A DNA stretch of 64,000 nt from an uncultured Bacteroides sp. (GTDB lineage Bacteria; Bacteroidota; Bacteroidia; Bacteroidales; Bacteroidaceae), in assembly GCA_949300425.1 (NCBI GenBank), contig CASGED010000087.1, forward strand, positions 1-64,000, given 5' to 3'. Each line of letters starts with the position of its first letter. Positions within the stretch are counted from its first letter, which is position 1. A program made the translations under genes and the position numbers. Shown here piece after piece: positions 1 to 8,204 of this stretch. Under the pieces are notes generated by a model. The model had not been told where the DNA came from and made no database searches. It worked only from the letters and a program-made list of their open reading frames with translations.

Positions 1-108
1 GCCGGTCGCCATCGGTCGGAGCAAGCTCCAACCATGCTGCCCCTCGACTTGCATGTGTTAAGCCTGTAGCTAGCGTTCATCCTGAGCCAGGATCAAACTC
101 TTCATTGT
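1..108 (-). rRNA. 16S ribosomal RNA, 5' end (partial)
   Basis: Read on the minus strand, positions 101-92 give AGAGTTTGAT, followed by CCTGGCTCAGGATGAACGC, the universal start of bacterial 16S rRNA. The following bases (GCTAGCTACAGGC, then AACACATGCAAGTCGAGGGG) are the Bacteroides-type version. The mature 5' end is placed about 7 bases before the AGAGTTTG motif by analogy with E. coli. The gene runs off the left edge, so the rest of the rrn operon lies outside the window. Confidence 0.97.
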
Positions 109-305
109 AAGAATCTCTTTTATCATAAATATGTCTTTCCCGGCACAGTCCTTCTTATACTTTATCCAAGTATTGACGGTTTCTCGCGGAATTACACCTT
201 ATTATCATAAGGCCAATTCCCTTGTACTACTACTGTATCATTTATATCTAAGCCTTGTCATAGAACGCTTCCCTATAAAGCCCCCCTTTTCGCGGAAAGC
301 GGACG

Positions 306-338
306 CAAAGATAAGGACTTTCTTACTTTACTTCCAAA
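306..338 (-). promoter_or_regulatory. rrn promoter P1 (proximal)
   Basis: On the minus strand there is TATCTTTG (306-313), a perfect match to the Bacteroidetes -7 box TAnnTTTG, and TTTG (335-338) 21 bases upstream as the -33 element. It lies about 200 bases upstream of the 16S 5' end, so the transcript would carry a long leader. Confidence 0.75.
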
Positions 339-401
339 CTTTTCACCGAGTTTTTTTTCAAAACTTCCAAGGAGCGCCGCTTCCGTTCCCGAAAGCGGGT
401 G

Positions 402-432
402 CAAAAGTACGCACTTTTCCCATAACGGCAAA
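402..432 (-). promoter_or_regulatory. rrn promoter P2 (distal)
   Basis: A second consensus pair on the minus strand: TACTTTTG (402-409) and TTTG (429-432) with a 19-base spacer. The sequence around it (GAAAGCGGGTGCAAAAGTA on the plus strand) resembles that around P1 (GAAAGCGGACGCAAAGATA), so the two promoters look like a tandem duplication about 96 bases apart. Confidence 0.7.
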
Positions 433-602
433 CCGTACGGGGACTTTTTTAAAGGGTTTCTTATACCTTTTTTATCAAGACGTTGATTTTCAGCGGAATA
501 AAAACAGCGGATTTTAAACGGCAAGGAAAAGGGGAAGGCCAGGGCACACCATATTATATATATAAAGGGGACACGGGACGGACAATCCGACAGGAAGGGC
601 CG

Positions 603-756
603 GATGACCGGGAAACACAGATTGCTGACTCTGCCAACGCAGCTTGCTGACTTTACAAGATACCCCGTGCAAAAGAGGATGATCCTATTTGCAAAAGAGG
701 ATTATCCTATTTTCAAAAGAGGATGATCCTCTCCGCCATATAGGATGATCCTCTTT
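603..756. repeat. 22-bp-period intergenic array A1
   Basis: Four clear 22-base units lie at 669-690, 691-712, 713-734 and 735-756. Each has a dyad core AGGATNATCCT. Weaker units in the same 22-base phase precede them (603-668; shared CTGACT at the unit starts and GCAGCTTG/CAGATTG at the ends). The array lies between the 3' end of the GH88 gene and the rrn promoters. Read on the minus strand the last two units can form hairpins followed by TTTT, so they may end GH88 transcription. The same two-unit block recurs at 60262-60305. Confidence 0.8.
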
Positions 757-789
757 GGAATATCAGATGAACCGCGTCTTTTCCTGATT

Positions 790-1995
790 TCACTTCCCGT
801 TCAACGCTTTCAGTCGCAACAATGCTTCTATATAGTAATAGTCCGCATAGATAATGGAAGCATCCACTTCCGAGTGGCATGGCCAATGCCCGGTGGAATG
901 TAACAAGAACGAAGGCTTGCTCGTACGGCTTTGGTATGCTTCCGAGCTAAGCGATTGCAGCATCTTTATAGCAGCTTCTTTATATCCGGCGCCTTTCTCC
1001 CCTTGAACATAACCAGCTAATTCCAACAAGGCGGAAGCCACAATTGCCGCAGCCGAAGCGTCACGAGGCGCATCGGGAATGCCCGGCGCATCGAAATCCC
1101 AATAGGGTACGTAGTCTTCCGGAAGGCGTTGCAGGTACACATCCGTCACTTTCTGCGCAAAGTCCAGATAGCGGGTCAGCCCCGTCTCCCGATACATCAT
1201 CGTATAGCCGTAAATGGCCCAAGCCTGTCCGCGTGCCCACATGGTGCTGTCTGCATAGCCCTGATGGGTCACGCCTTTGATAAAGTCTCCCGTCAACGTA
1301 TCGTAGACCGCCACATGGTATGACGTATAATCCTCACGGAACTGATGCCGCATCGTTTTGTCGGCATGGGAGATGGCTATGTCCGCCAGTGAAGGATCGC
1401 CTCCGTTCTTCGATGCCCACATCAGCATCTCCAGGTTTATCATGTTGTCCATGATGGTGTTGTGTCCTCCGAACATCCCGACATTACGCGGCCAGGAGAG
1501 AATGGTTCCCACGACAGGACGGTATAAAGTAGCCAACGAATCGGCCGTGTCCAGGATGACTTGCTTGTAGGCCGGATTGTGCGTCAGCCGATAACCATTG
1601 CCATAGCTGCAAAACACCAGGAAGCCCAAGTCGTGGTCGTAAGCCGGTGTGTGGGACAGGAACTCCAGTGACTCCGTAAACTTCTCGGCCTCCTGCCGGA
1701 TGGCCTCATCGCCCGTCACTTCATAATCGTACCACAGAATGCCGGGCCAGAAGCCGCTGCACCACTCTTCTTTCACCGCCTTGCGGCAATGCCACACCGT
1801 CAGGCTGTCCGCAATGTTACGGGGCATCATGGTGTAATCAATGCTGCCTCCGCCTACTTCTTTCAGTTCGGCCAACGTGCGGCGCACCTGATTGTCGCAA
1901 TATCGCAACGCCTCTTCCTCAAAGCCTTGCTCGCCGGAAGAACAGGCCGACAACAAAAGGAGTCCCGCTCCGGCTATCCAATTTCTTATACTCAT
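790..1995 (-). CDS. GH88 unsaturated glucuronyl hydrolase, lipoprotein
   Basis: A 401-residue GH88 enzyme. This family removes the delta-4,5-unsaturated uronic acid left at the non-reducing end of oligosaccharides by polysaccharide lyases, by hydration of the double bond. The N-terminus is a lipoprotein signal with lipobox LLSAC (Cys18), so it is membrane anchored, probably facing the periplasm. The (alpha/alpha)6 fold motifs are present: HDLGF (Asp122) and MDNMINLEMLMWA (Asp183) correspond to the two catalytic Asp residues of Bacillus UGL, and RGQAWAIYGY (about 255-264) is typical of the family. It is the last gene of the minus-strand PUL, 15 bases after the GH97 gene, and is the expected partner of the three lyase-fold proteins in the locus. 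Family assignment is firm; the exact uronide is not known. Confidence 0.9.
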   Translation of the reverse strand: MSIRNWIAGAGLLLLSACSSGEQGFEEEALRYCDNQVRRTLAELKEVGGGSIDYTMMPRNIADSLTVWHCRKAVKEEWCSGFWPGILWYDYEVTGDEAIRQEAEKFTESLEFLSHTPAYDHDLGFLVFCSYGNGYRLTHNPAYKQVILDTADSLATLYRPVVGTILSWPRNVGMFGGHNTIMDNMINLEMLMWASKNGGDPSLADIAISHADKTMRHQFREDYTSYHVAVYDTLTGDFIKGVTHQGYADSTMWARGQAWAIYGYTMMYRETGLTRYLDFAQKVTDVYLQRLPEDYVPYWDFDAPGIPDAPRDASAAAIVASALLELAGYVQGEKGAGYKEAAIKMLQSLSSEAYQSRTSKPSFLLHSTGHWPCHSEVDASIIYADYYYIEALLRLKALNGK

Positions 1996-2010
1996 GACTG
2001 TATTCTGTTT

Positions 2011-3954
2011 TTATAATGTTTCTCCTTTGTATTTCTTCCATCCTTTTGTGTCTCCATCCGTTGCGGGAACCAAGCGGATAGCCGCCCCACCGCTCGGCTT
2101 TAAGTCGAAGGAAAGGGTCTGCGAAGCATCCACCAGCTTATAGGAACACTTCACCTGGGTGCGGGTCTTTATCTTCTCTCCACCATCGGTATAAATGTAT
2201 GCTTTATACTTCATGTCTTTGTCGAGGAAGGACAGGTCAATGGTCTCCTTTGAACCTTCATTATTGGTCAGTGCGCCGACAAACCATTCCGCACCTTTCT
2301 GCCGTGCCATAACGATACCTTTGCCGGGAGCGCCGGACAACACGCGGGAGTCATCGAACACCGTCTGCAGGTTTTCAAACCACTCTATCTCCGGCTCGCC
2401 TTGGTAGAAGGACGGACGGTCGTACCAGAAGATGGTCTGCAACGGGCTGTAGAACATCAACGAAGCCGCCAACTGATGGGCATGAGTGGTCTTCAACCGT
2501 TTGTCATAGTAACAGATGGTGTAGTCCGCCGCGCCGTTTATCATGCGGGTGAAGGGCAGGATGGTGTTGTGCGTAGCATCGGGAAACTCCTCGTTGCCGC
2601 AGATGCCTTCCTGGGTCAGCAGGTTGGGATAGGTGCGGCTGAAACCGGAAGGACGGAACTCATCGTGGATGTTCATCAGCAGGTGATTGTCTGCCGCCAG
2701 GCGCACTAAGTCGTGAAGCCACGTGGCCCACCGATGGCTGGCATACTGCACAAAGCCGGACTTCACGCCCACCACGCCCCACTCGTGCAGCAAAGGGAAC
2801 AACTCGCGCGCCTGCTTCACCAGGGCATGTTGGTTGACATAGAGCCAGACGCCTACCCCTTTCTCCTTGCCATAGGCTATAACACGGGGCATGTCGAGCT
2901 TACTTACCACCTTCGTGGCGTCCCCATCGTGCGAGGTGCAGGGCATGTACCATTGCCAGTCGAAGAGCATATAGGGTATGTTGTGCGCCGCGCAGAAGTC
3001 GATAGTCTGCAACGCGCCTTCGGTCGTGATGGTCGTCTCACGCATAATCTTGCCCGGCTTCACCCATTGGGAAGCGTCCGCTATCTCGCAAGGCGGATTC
3101 AAATTCAGCAGGATGTCGTTATGCTCCAGCAAATCGCCGGGCTTGTCCGCCGCCATAATGACCTTCCAAGGCGTGGCGTAGTAGGTGACAAGGTCCACCG
3201 GGCTGTACATCACCGAAGTCAGCGTATGGGGCTTGTCTGCCGAGGCACGGAATTTGGTCAGGCACCAATCGTCCACATCGGCATCGGCCAATGCCGCCCA
3301 CGTGCCGTCGGGCAGTTCCAACGTCAAGGCACGCTCCACGGGACGTTTCAAGCTGTCCACGGGCAGATAGTCGAAACGTGCCTGCGCCCACTTCTCGCTC
3401 CACGCCATGGTCCCGGCGGGGAAGGTGTATTCCGTCAGGTCGCCTACAACCTTATGGAACAACGCGTTGGGGTGTTCCGGCAGGAAATAACGGAAAGCTA
3501 TGCCCTCGTCGTAGGCTCGCACCTCGATGTTCAGCCGATAATCGGAGTCGTCCTTTCGGGAGAGATACAGCGTAGCCGCGTTGTAACGGTCGCGCACCGC
3601 ACCGCGTTCCCCGTAGAGGGGCGTCCACGTCCGGTCCACCAAAGGATGAGTCACCACAGAGTCCACCTCCAGCAGGTCCATCCAGCTGGCAGGCTGCTCC
3701 AACTGACGCATGCCTATCGCCATCTCCCACACCCAGTTATCCATCTCCAATCCGGCACGCGAGTCGGTCACCACAGGGCGGCCTTGGAAGCTGACGCTGT
3801 AGCGCACCTCGTTTACATCATCTGTCGTCCGGACTTGGCGGAACGTCGCTTCGTGCGTGCCGCCGGGTGAGGCCAGCTTCCACACATCGGCGTTGTCCGC
3901 CATCAGCGGGAGGCCGCTTAGCAACATCCCGCACCAGAAAAATATTTTTTTCAT
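2011..3954 (-). CDS. GH97 family glycoside hydrolase
   Basis: About 647 residues from the chosen start MKKIFFWCGM, which begins a signal peptide ending near MAD; an upstream Met at 4011 would put 19 non-signal residues in front. GH97 members are calcium-dependent alpha-glucosidases or alpha-galactosidases, usually periplasmic. The N-terminal beta-sandwich (about 20-280) and TIM barrel (about 290-560) are visible, with motifs FDWQWY, NIHDEFRPSG, RTYPNL and EGICGNE. Retaining GH97 enzymes have an Asp nucleophile in the VK-x-D-F motif; here it is VKSGF (Gly400), as in the inverting SusB-like group, with Glu455 a candidate acid. This suggests an inverting alpha-glucosidase type, but that is inference. 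It lies between the hydrolase gene upstream and GH88 downstream, with array A2 in the gap before it. Confidence 0.88.
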   Translation of the reverse strand: MKKIFFWCGMLLSGLPLMADNADVWKLASPGGTHEATFRQVRTTDDVNEVRYSVSFQGRPVVTDSRAGLEMDNWVWEMAIGMRQLEQPASWMDLLEVDSVVTHPLVDRTWTPLYGERGAVRDRYNAATLYLSRKDDSDYRLNIEVRAYDEGIAFRYFLPEHPNALFHKVVGDLTEYTFPAGTMAWSEKWAQARFDYLPVDSLKRPVERALTLELPDGTWAALADADVDDWCLTKFRASADKPHTLTSVMYSPVDLVTYYATPWKVIMAADKPGDLLEHNDILLNLNPPCEIADASQWVKPGKIMRETTITTEGALQTIDFCAAHNIPYMLFDWQWYMPCTSHDGDATKVVSKLDMPRVIAYGKEKGVGVWLYVNQHALVKQARELFPLLHEWGVVGVKSGFVQYASHRWATWLHDLVRLAADNHLLMNIHDEFRPSGFSRTYPNLLTQEGICGNEEFPDATHNTILPFTRMINGAADYTICYYDKRLKTTHAHQLAASLMFYSPLQTIFWYDRPSFYQGEPEIEWFENLQTVFDDSRVLSGAPGKGIVMARQKGAEWFVGALTNNEGSKETIDLSFLDKDMKYKAYIYTDGGEKIKTRTQVKCSYKLVDASQTLSFDLKPSGGAAIRLVPATDGDTKGWKKYKGETL

Positions 3955-4050
3955 ACCTATTAAAATAATCCTTTTGTTCCTTAATACGAACCAATCTTCT
4001 GTTTTACTCAACCATTGAACATTTTTTAATGCTACACTGAACGCTATTGT

Positions 4051-4204
4051 CTGTCGGACTTAGCGTGGTTGACTGACGGACTTGACATACCATCATGTAC
4101 GATGATGACTATCATCATGTACGATGATGGGTATCATCATCCGGGATGATGATAGGTTAAGTCCGTCAGTTAACAGTGCCAAGTCCGACAATCAGCCTTG
4201 TTAA
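4051..4204. repeat. 22-bp-period array A2, folding as one long hairpin
   Basis: Seven 22-base units run from 4051 to 4204. The outer units are inverted copies: arm 4053-4086 pairs with 4156-4189 at 28 of 34 positions. The inner three units carry ATCATCATGTACGATGAT-like dyads, and TATCATCATC/GATGATGATA form a perfect 10-bp stem with a 3-base loop. It sits between the hydrolase gene's 3' end (4221) and the GH97 start (3954), inside a minus-strand gene series. Confidence 0.8.
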
Positions 4205-4220
4205 GTGACGCACTGTCCTT

Positions 4221-5882
4221 TCATTTGCGATACAAATAGAAGGAACGCTCCACCGGTTCGGCTGTCTGCACCTTGCCGGGCAAGCCATATTGCCATGCCA
4301 CAACCGTCACCTTCACCGGGAATTTGGCGCGGGGAGGCAACGGGGTAAAGACCAGTTCATTGCCACGGATTTCCGCCGGACCTTGCTTGACGTAGTAAGA
4401 AACGGGCAAGCCGCGGTCGGACTCGGCGTGCAAAGTGATGGAAGGAGTGCCTACGGGCACATCTTCCAGACTGGGGAACAGGATGCTCTGCCTGCGGCCT
4501 TCGGTCAATGGGTAGGGTACGTGTATATCCAGTTCCTGTACGGTGGGCTTATACCGGTCGTCCCCGTCGGAGGTGGCGACAAGGGTAATTTTCCCCGTCC
4601 GCTTCGCGTTATTGGTTCCCATGTGATAGAAGCTCAGCGCGAAAGTCGTGTCGTTTATCGGACGGACCGGCCCGCAGATGCGCTCGATGCGCGGGGCGGA
4701 CGCGGAATGAGACGAGGCATACGATGTCCTCAGGCTATCGGTGTAAACGGCTTTCAGATGGAACGTGACGCCATCGGCCTCCGGGCGGAAGGGTGCGGCG
4801 TAGGTGACGTGCGCTTCCGGGTCGTGCTTTAGCAAACGTCCCTTTTGCTCAAAGCCCAAGTATTGCGGAAGCATGTCATGGTCTTGCCGGTAGATGGCTT
4901 CGGTCCGTTCGGCCATTTCCCGGTCGAAATACCAGAAGGCATCGTGGCGGTCGCCCCTGTATTCATTGTAAGGAGCGGGCTTGGCGCGTCGGGGCTGGCG
5001 GCGGAGACGTGCCGTGCGCACTTCACCCTGCGGTTCGACAGTACCGGTGCGCCAACGTTCGGCCAACCAGCCTTCACGGGGATTGACCTTGCGAAGCGAT
5101 GCGAGAGTTGTCCCTTTCCAGTCGTCAGGCAGACGCCAAGCCAAGGCTTTCTGCAGGAAGAGGCCGATGTATTCCGCCGTACGGTCGGCCACATCGAAGT
5201 GCCCGCGTCCGGCATCGCACAGAAAAGAGATGCAACTCTCCGGATACATCATGCGGAAAGCCAAGGCGGGGTTTACACGGGCCTCCCACCATTCGTATTC
5301 GCCTTCCACCATCAGTCCCGGTATGCCGTCGATGTTGCGGGTGCGTCCCCACTCCAAGTTAGCGCCTCCGTATCCGGTCAGGTTGGTGCGGGGGGCGTCT
5401 CCGTGATAGGAAACAACGGCAAGGGTGCGTTCAGGATTCCAAGCAGCGAAGTTCCAAGGGAACGTGGCCATGGCCGAATGTCCCAACGGCACGATGGGGG
5501 CAAACCTCAGTTCCGTATAGCCGCTCACGTCCGCCAAGTCATCTAACGCGCCCAGCAAAGCGTCGTTGCATCCGTTCGTTACATCCCATGGAAAATCCAG
5601 GATGGGCGATATCCACACCAATGCCATACCGGCCTCTTCCATCTTTTGACGGAACACGGCATTCCCGAACAAGGTTTCCTCACACATGTTGTGTTGTCCC
5701 ACTACAACTGCTTTCACTTGCTCACACGTAGGCGGTATCCATAGGAATGCCTGCGGATGGGCGTTCGTTTCTCCCGACAGGACGGAGGGTATCTCCACCA
5801 TCCATTGCCATTCGGTTTCCTGGGCTTTGCCTCTTAATCCATACAGGCAAAGCAGCAGGGTGATAATTACGAGTTTTTTCAT
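4221..5882 (-). CDS. Secreted alpha/beta-hydrolase, putative carbohydrate esterase
   Basis: A 553-residue protein with an N-terminal signal peptide (about 1-20). The first half is an alpha/beta-hydrolase: a nucleophile elbow GHSAM (Ser136) follows strand RFAPIVPLG, and a later GRGHFD segment can supply the catalytic His. The second half (about 340-553) is beta-rich with no motif I recognise and may be one or two immunoglobulin-like domains. Proteins of this layout occur in pectin and other uronide PULs, where they remove ester groups, but I cannot name the substrate. It lies in a close minus-strand series: 11 bases after GH127 and upstream of GH97. Confidence 0.6.
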   Translation of the reverse strand: MKKLVIITLLLCLYGLRGKAQETEWQWMVEIPSVLSGETNAHPQAFLWIPPTCEQVKAVVVGQHNMCEETLFGNAVFRQKMEEAGMALVWISPILDFPWDVTNGCNDALLGALDDLADVSGYTELRFAPIVPLGHSAMATFPWNFAAWNPERTLAVVSYHGDAPRTNLTGYGGANLEWGRTRNIDGIPGLMVEGEYEWWEARVNPALAFRMMYPESCISFLCDAGRGHFDVADRTAEYIGLFLQKALAWRLPDDWKGTTLASLRKVNPREGWLAERWRTGTVEPQGEVRTARLRRQPRRAKPAPYNEYRGDRHDAFWYFDREMAERTEAIYRQDHDMLPQYLGFEQKGRLLKHDPEAHVTYAAPFRPEADGVTFHLKAVYTDSLRTSYASSHSASAPRIERICGPVRPINDTTFALSFYHMGTNNAKRTGKITLVATSDGDDRYKPTVQELDIHVPYPLTEGRRQSILFPSLEDVPVGTPSITLHAESDRGLPVSYYVKQGPAEIRGNELVFTPLPPRAKFPVKVTVVAWQYGLPGKVQTAEPVERSFYLYRK

Positions 5883-5893
5883 ATTCTATGCCA

Positions 5894-7813
5894 TTATTTC
5901 ATCAAATCCCAGTAAACGACATAACGTTGCCGATGCAGGTCATAAAGCGGACGAAGCACATCGCCTTGCGGAGTGGTAAACTCCAATGTCCCATTCTTCC
6001 GTTGCAAGCTGCGCTCCGGATGGCGTTCGTCAAAAGACAAAGATGTCTTCAAATCGACCGGTACGTGATAGTTATACGTATAATAATCATTGCTAAGCTT
6101 CGGATTGGAGAAAGGGGCAGGTGCTTCCATGCCTTCCGTGCCCCGCTCGCCCGCCAACACGATGGGACCATAGAGCACGGCGGCCTTGCCGGGATTGTCC
6201 GGTGTACGTTCCAGACGGAGTGACATGGGATAACGCACCTCAACCTTATCCCCATCCTTCCAAGAACGTTCAACAGCTATATAAGAACCGGCTTCCCGGC
6301 GTACTTTCAGTTTCTTGCCATTGACCCGTACTTCCGGTTTGCCGCTCCATGAGGGATAACGCAAATAGAGAATGGTATGTACCGGATTGTCGACACGAAG
6401 AGTAAGCGTAGTAGTTTCCTCGGCAGGGAAACGGGTTGTCTGTACCAAAGTCAGTCCCTTCTCCCGCCAAGTTACCTGAGACGGAATGAACAAGTTTACG
6501 TAGATACCTCGGTCGTTGTGGTAATAAATGCCCTCGCCATACTTGGCGTGACTCTCGAACCCGCTGCCCACGCAGCACCAGAAGGAATTTTCGGGCGTGC
6601 TGTACACTTTGTGCGCTCCGCTAAGTAAAGGCAGGAAGTAGCATACCATACCCGATTGAGGGTCTTGCTGCCCAAGGATATGGTTGTAGAGCGCCCGTTC
6701 GTAATAGTCGGCAACATCGGGAGAGGCAGTCCAACAAAAGAGATGTCGGGAGAGTTTCAGCATGTTGTACGTACAGCAAGTCTCGCCCGTATAACCGTTG
6801 ACGAATTCCGAGAAGCGGGCGGGGTCGAAGAAGTGTTCCTTCTGACTGCTGCATCCCGGTGCAAAGGTGTGCCGGGCTATCATCGTATGCCAGAAGAAAT
6901 CCGTAGCTTGCCTGCTGTCCTCGCTCCCGTTCAGTTCGTAATTGCGTGCTTCGGCCAATACTTTCGGAATAAATGTATTGGTATGTTTGGTGCCCAAATC
7001 ATCCCGTTGCTCTTTCAGCGGGTCTATGACATCGTTGTGGTAGAAATAACGCGCCAGCCACTCGTAGCGTTCATCGCCCGTAATGGCGTAGAGATTGTAA
7101 AAAGATTCATTGATACCTCCGAACTCATTGCGTATCATGCGGCGGCGTGTAGCCTCGTCCAAGGGGTTCAACTTGTTGCAGGCCCAGTCACCCATGCGTT
7201 TTACTACCTCCAAAGCCTGTTGGTTATCAGCATATAGATATTGGTCTATCAATCCGGAAAACAGTTTGTGCAACGTGTACCATGGTGCCCATACACTTGT
7301 CCCCCGTATGTTGCGGTTAATCAGTTCCTCCGGGAAAGCGCTCAAGTAGCCGCTACCCAATGCCTGCTGCACTTCGGCCAGCCCGTTGACCAGACTATCT
7401 CCTTTCAACTTGAACACCTCGCTACCTGTAGCGGCATACATCAGTCCGTAAGCAGACAACAAGTGTCCCGTAGTATGTCCGCGCAACTCACAATCCAACG
7501 ATTCCCATCCGCCCAGCTTCTTCACAGTCATGTATCCTCCTTCTCGTCCGGCGTACACTCCGGCATTGGTACGGAAACTGTGAAGCAAACGGTCGGTACT
7601 AATGGATACCATCCAAGCCGAATCACGCTCCATGTTATCCCGGAAACGACTTGGGAGCAGACACACGTCTTTCAAGTCAAAACCTTCGACCTGCATAGGT
7701 GCGGTAACTTCCTTCCTTATTTTCTCTTTATGCTGCCCCGGATAAACCGATTGGGCCAATGACACGCCGGACAAAGCAAGGCATGCCAATGTGATGTAAA
7801 GTTTCTGTTTCAT
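5894..7813 (-). CDS. GH127 (DUF1680) beta-L-arabinofuranosidase-like hydrolase
   Basis: About 639 residues from the chosen start MKQKLYITLA, a clean signal peptide ending near SLAQ; an earlier Met at 7864 adds 17 unlikely residues. GH127 enzymes are (alpha/alpha)6 barrels that cleave beta-L-arabinofuranosides and related pentosides using a cysteine nucleophile held by zinc. The diagnostic residues are present: GETC (Glu344 and Cys346) and the Cys413-Cys414 pair in SFWCCVGSG match the Glu-x-Cys and Cys-Cys zinc site of HypBA1. Other GH127 members act on other sugars such as aceric acid, so the linkage is uncertain. It is divergent from the small membrane gene and GH28 region and leads the GH127-hydrolase-GH97-GH88 series. 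Confidence 0.9.
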   Translation of the reverse strand: MKQKLYITLACLALSGVSLAQSVYPGQHKEKIRKEVTAPMQVEGFDLKDVCLLPSRFRDNMERDSAWMVSISTDRLLHSFRTNAGVYAGREGGYMTVKKLGGWESLDCELRGHTTGHLLSAYGLMYAATGSEVFKLKGDSLVNGLAEVQQALGSGYLSAFPEELINRNIRGTSVWAPWYTLHKLFSGLIDQYLYADNQQALEVVKRMGDWACNKLNPLDEATRRRMIRNEFGGINESFYNLYAITGDERYEWLARYFYHNDVIDPLKEQRDDLGTKHTNTFIPKVLAEARNYELNGSEDSRQATDFFWHTMIARHTFAPGCSSQKEHFFDPARFSEFVNGYTGETCCTYNMLKLSRHLFCWTASPDVADYYERALYNHILGQQDPQSGMVCYFLPLLSGAHKVYSTPENSFWCCVGSGFESHAKYGEGIYYHNDRGIYVNLFIPSQVTWREKGLTLVQTTRFPAEETTTLTLRVDNPVHTILYLRYPSWSGKPEVRVNGKKLKVRREAGSYIAVERSWKDGDKVEVRYPMSLRLERTPDNPGKAAVLYGPIVLAGERGTEGMEAPAPFSNPKLSNDYYTYNYHVPVDLKTSLSFDERHPERSLQRKNGTLEFTTPQGDVLRPLYDLHRQRYVVYWDLMK

Positions 7814-7874
7814 ACTCACTCCTGTTTTTACCAAGAATACGAAGAGAAAGGGAAGAATACTCAACGGATATCAC

Positions 7875-7919
7875 AAAAAAGCAGAAGAAGCATTTTCTAC
7901 ATGCACTTCTTCTGCTTTT
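7875..7919 (-). terminator. Rho-independent terminator of the 36-codon gene
   Basis: A perfect 10-bp stem (7881-7890 with 7906-7915, GCAGAAGAAG and its complement) with a 15-base loop. On the minus strand it is followed by TTTTTT. It begins 23 bases after the stop codon of the small gene at 7942-8052. Confidence 0.85.
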
Positions 7920-7941
7920 CCAGTATCAAGCAAATTCTAAA

Positions 7942-8052
7942 TTACAGATTGGCAAGCCACTTCTTTCCGGCTTTGGTGTTCATCCATATAAGAATGCCGA
8001 TGCCAATAACAAGCATTACTGCAAATAAAGTGATTAATGGTTCTAAAGTCAT
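7942..8052 (-). CDS. 36-residue single-pass membrane peptide
   Basis: The minus strand encodes ATG-to-TAA over 37 codons: it begins MTLEPLITLFAVMLVIGIG, continues ILIWMNTKAG and ends KKWLANL. One hydrophobic span (about residues 6-23) is followed by a Lys-rich tail, so a cytoplasmic C-terminus is likely. The case for a real gene is strong for its size: a consensus promoter lies just upstream (8083-8111) and a perfect terminator just downstream (7875-7919), so it is a complete transcription unit in the gap between GH127 and GH28. I do not recognise the protein and no function can be given. Confidence 0.75.
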   Translation of the reverse strand: MTLEPLITLFAVMLVIGIGILIWMNTKAGKKWLANL

Positions 8053-8082
8053 ATTGCCAAATTATATTTCCTATATTCTGCA

Positions 8083-8111
8083 CAAAGGTAAAAATAATCT
8101 TGTAGAAACAA
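8083..8111 (-). promoter_or_regulatory. Promoter of the 36-codon gene
   Basis: Minus strand TACCTTTG (8083-8090) matches the -7 box and TTG (8109-8111) lies 18 bases upstream. The start codon at 8052 is about 30 bases downstream of the -7 box. Confidence 0.65.
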
Positions 8112-8146
8112 CTGATAAGGAACAATAATTCTATCAACAGAATGAG

Positions 8147-8154
8147 TATCTTTG
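8147..8154 (+). promoter_or_regulatory. -7 box of the GH28 gene
   Basis: TATCTTTG matches TAnnTTTG, 50 bases upstream of the GH28 start codon. No convincing -33 TTG is seen at the usual spacing, which may mean an activator is needed. Confidence 0.5.
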
Positions 8155-8204
8155 AAGAGATAATCGTATTTATAAAGGAATATATATAAACATACTATTT
8201 TAAT

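Noticed and set aside
131-524. Overlapping open frames in the rrn upstream region
   Set aside because: They cover the tandem rrn promoters, have no recognisable domain, and are unlikely to be coding.
2713-3870. Long plus-strand open frame opposite the GH97 gene
   Set aside because: It mirrors the GC-rich GH97 coding strand, has no family motifs or promoter, and its peptide is rich in Arg and His as expected from an antisense frame.
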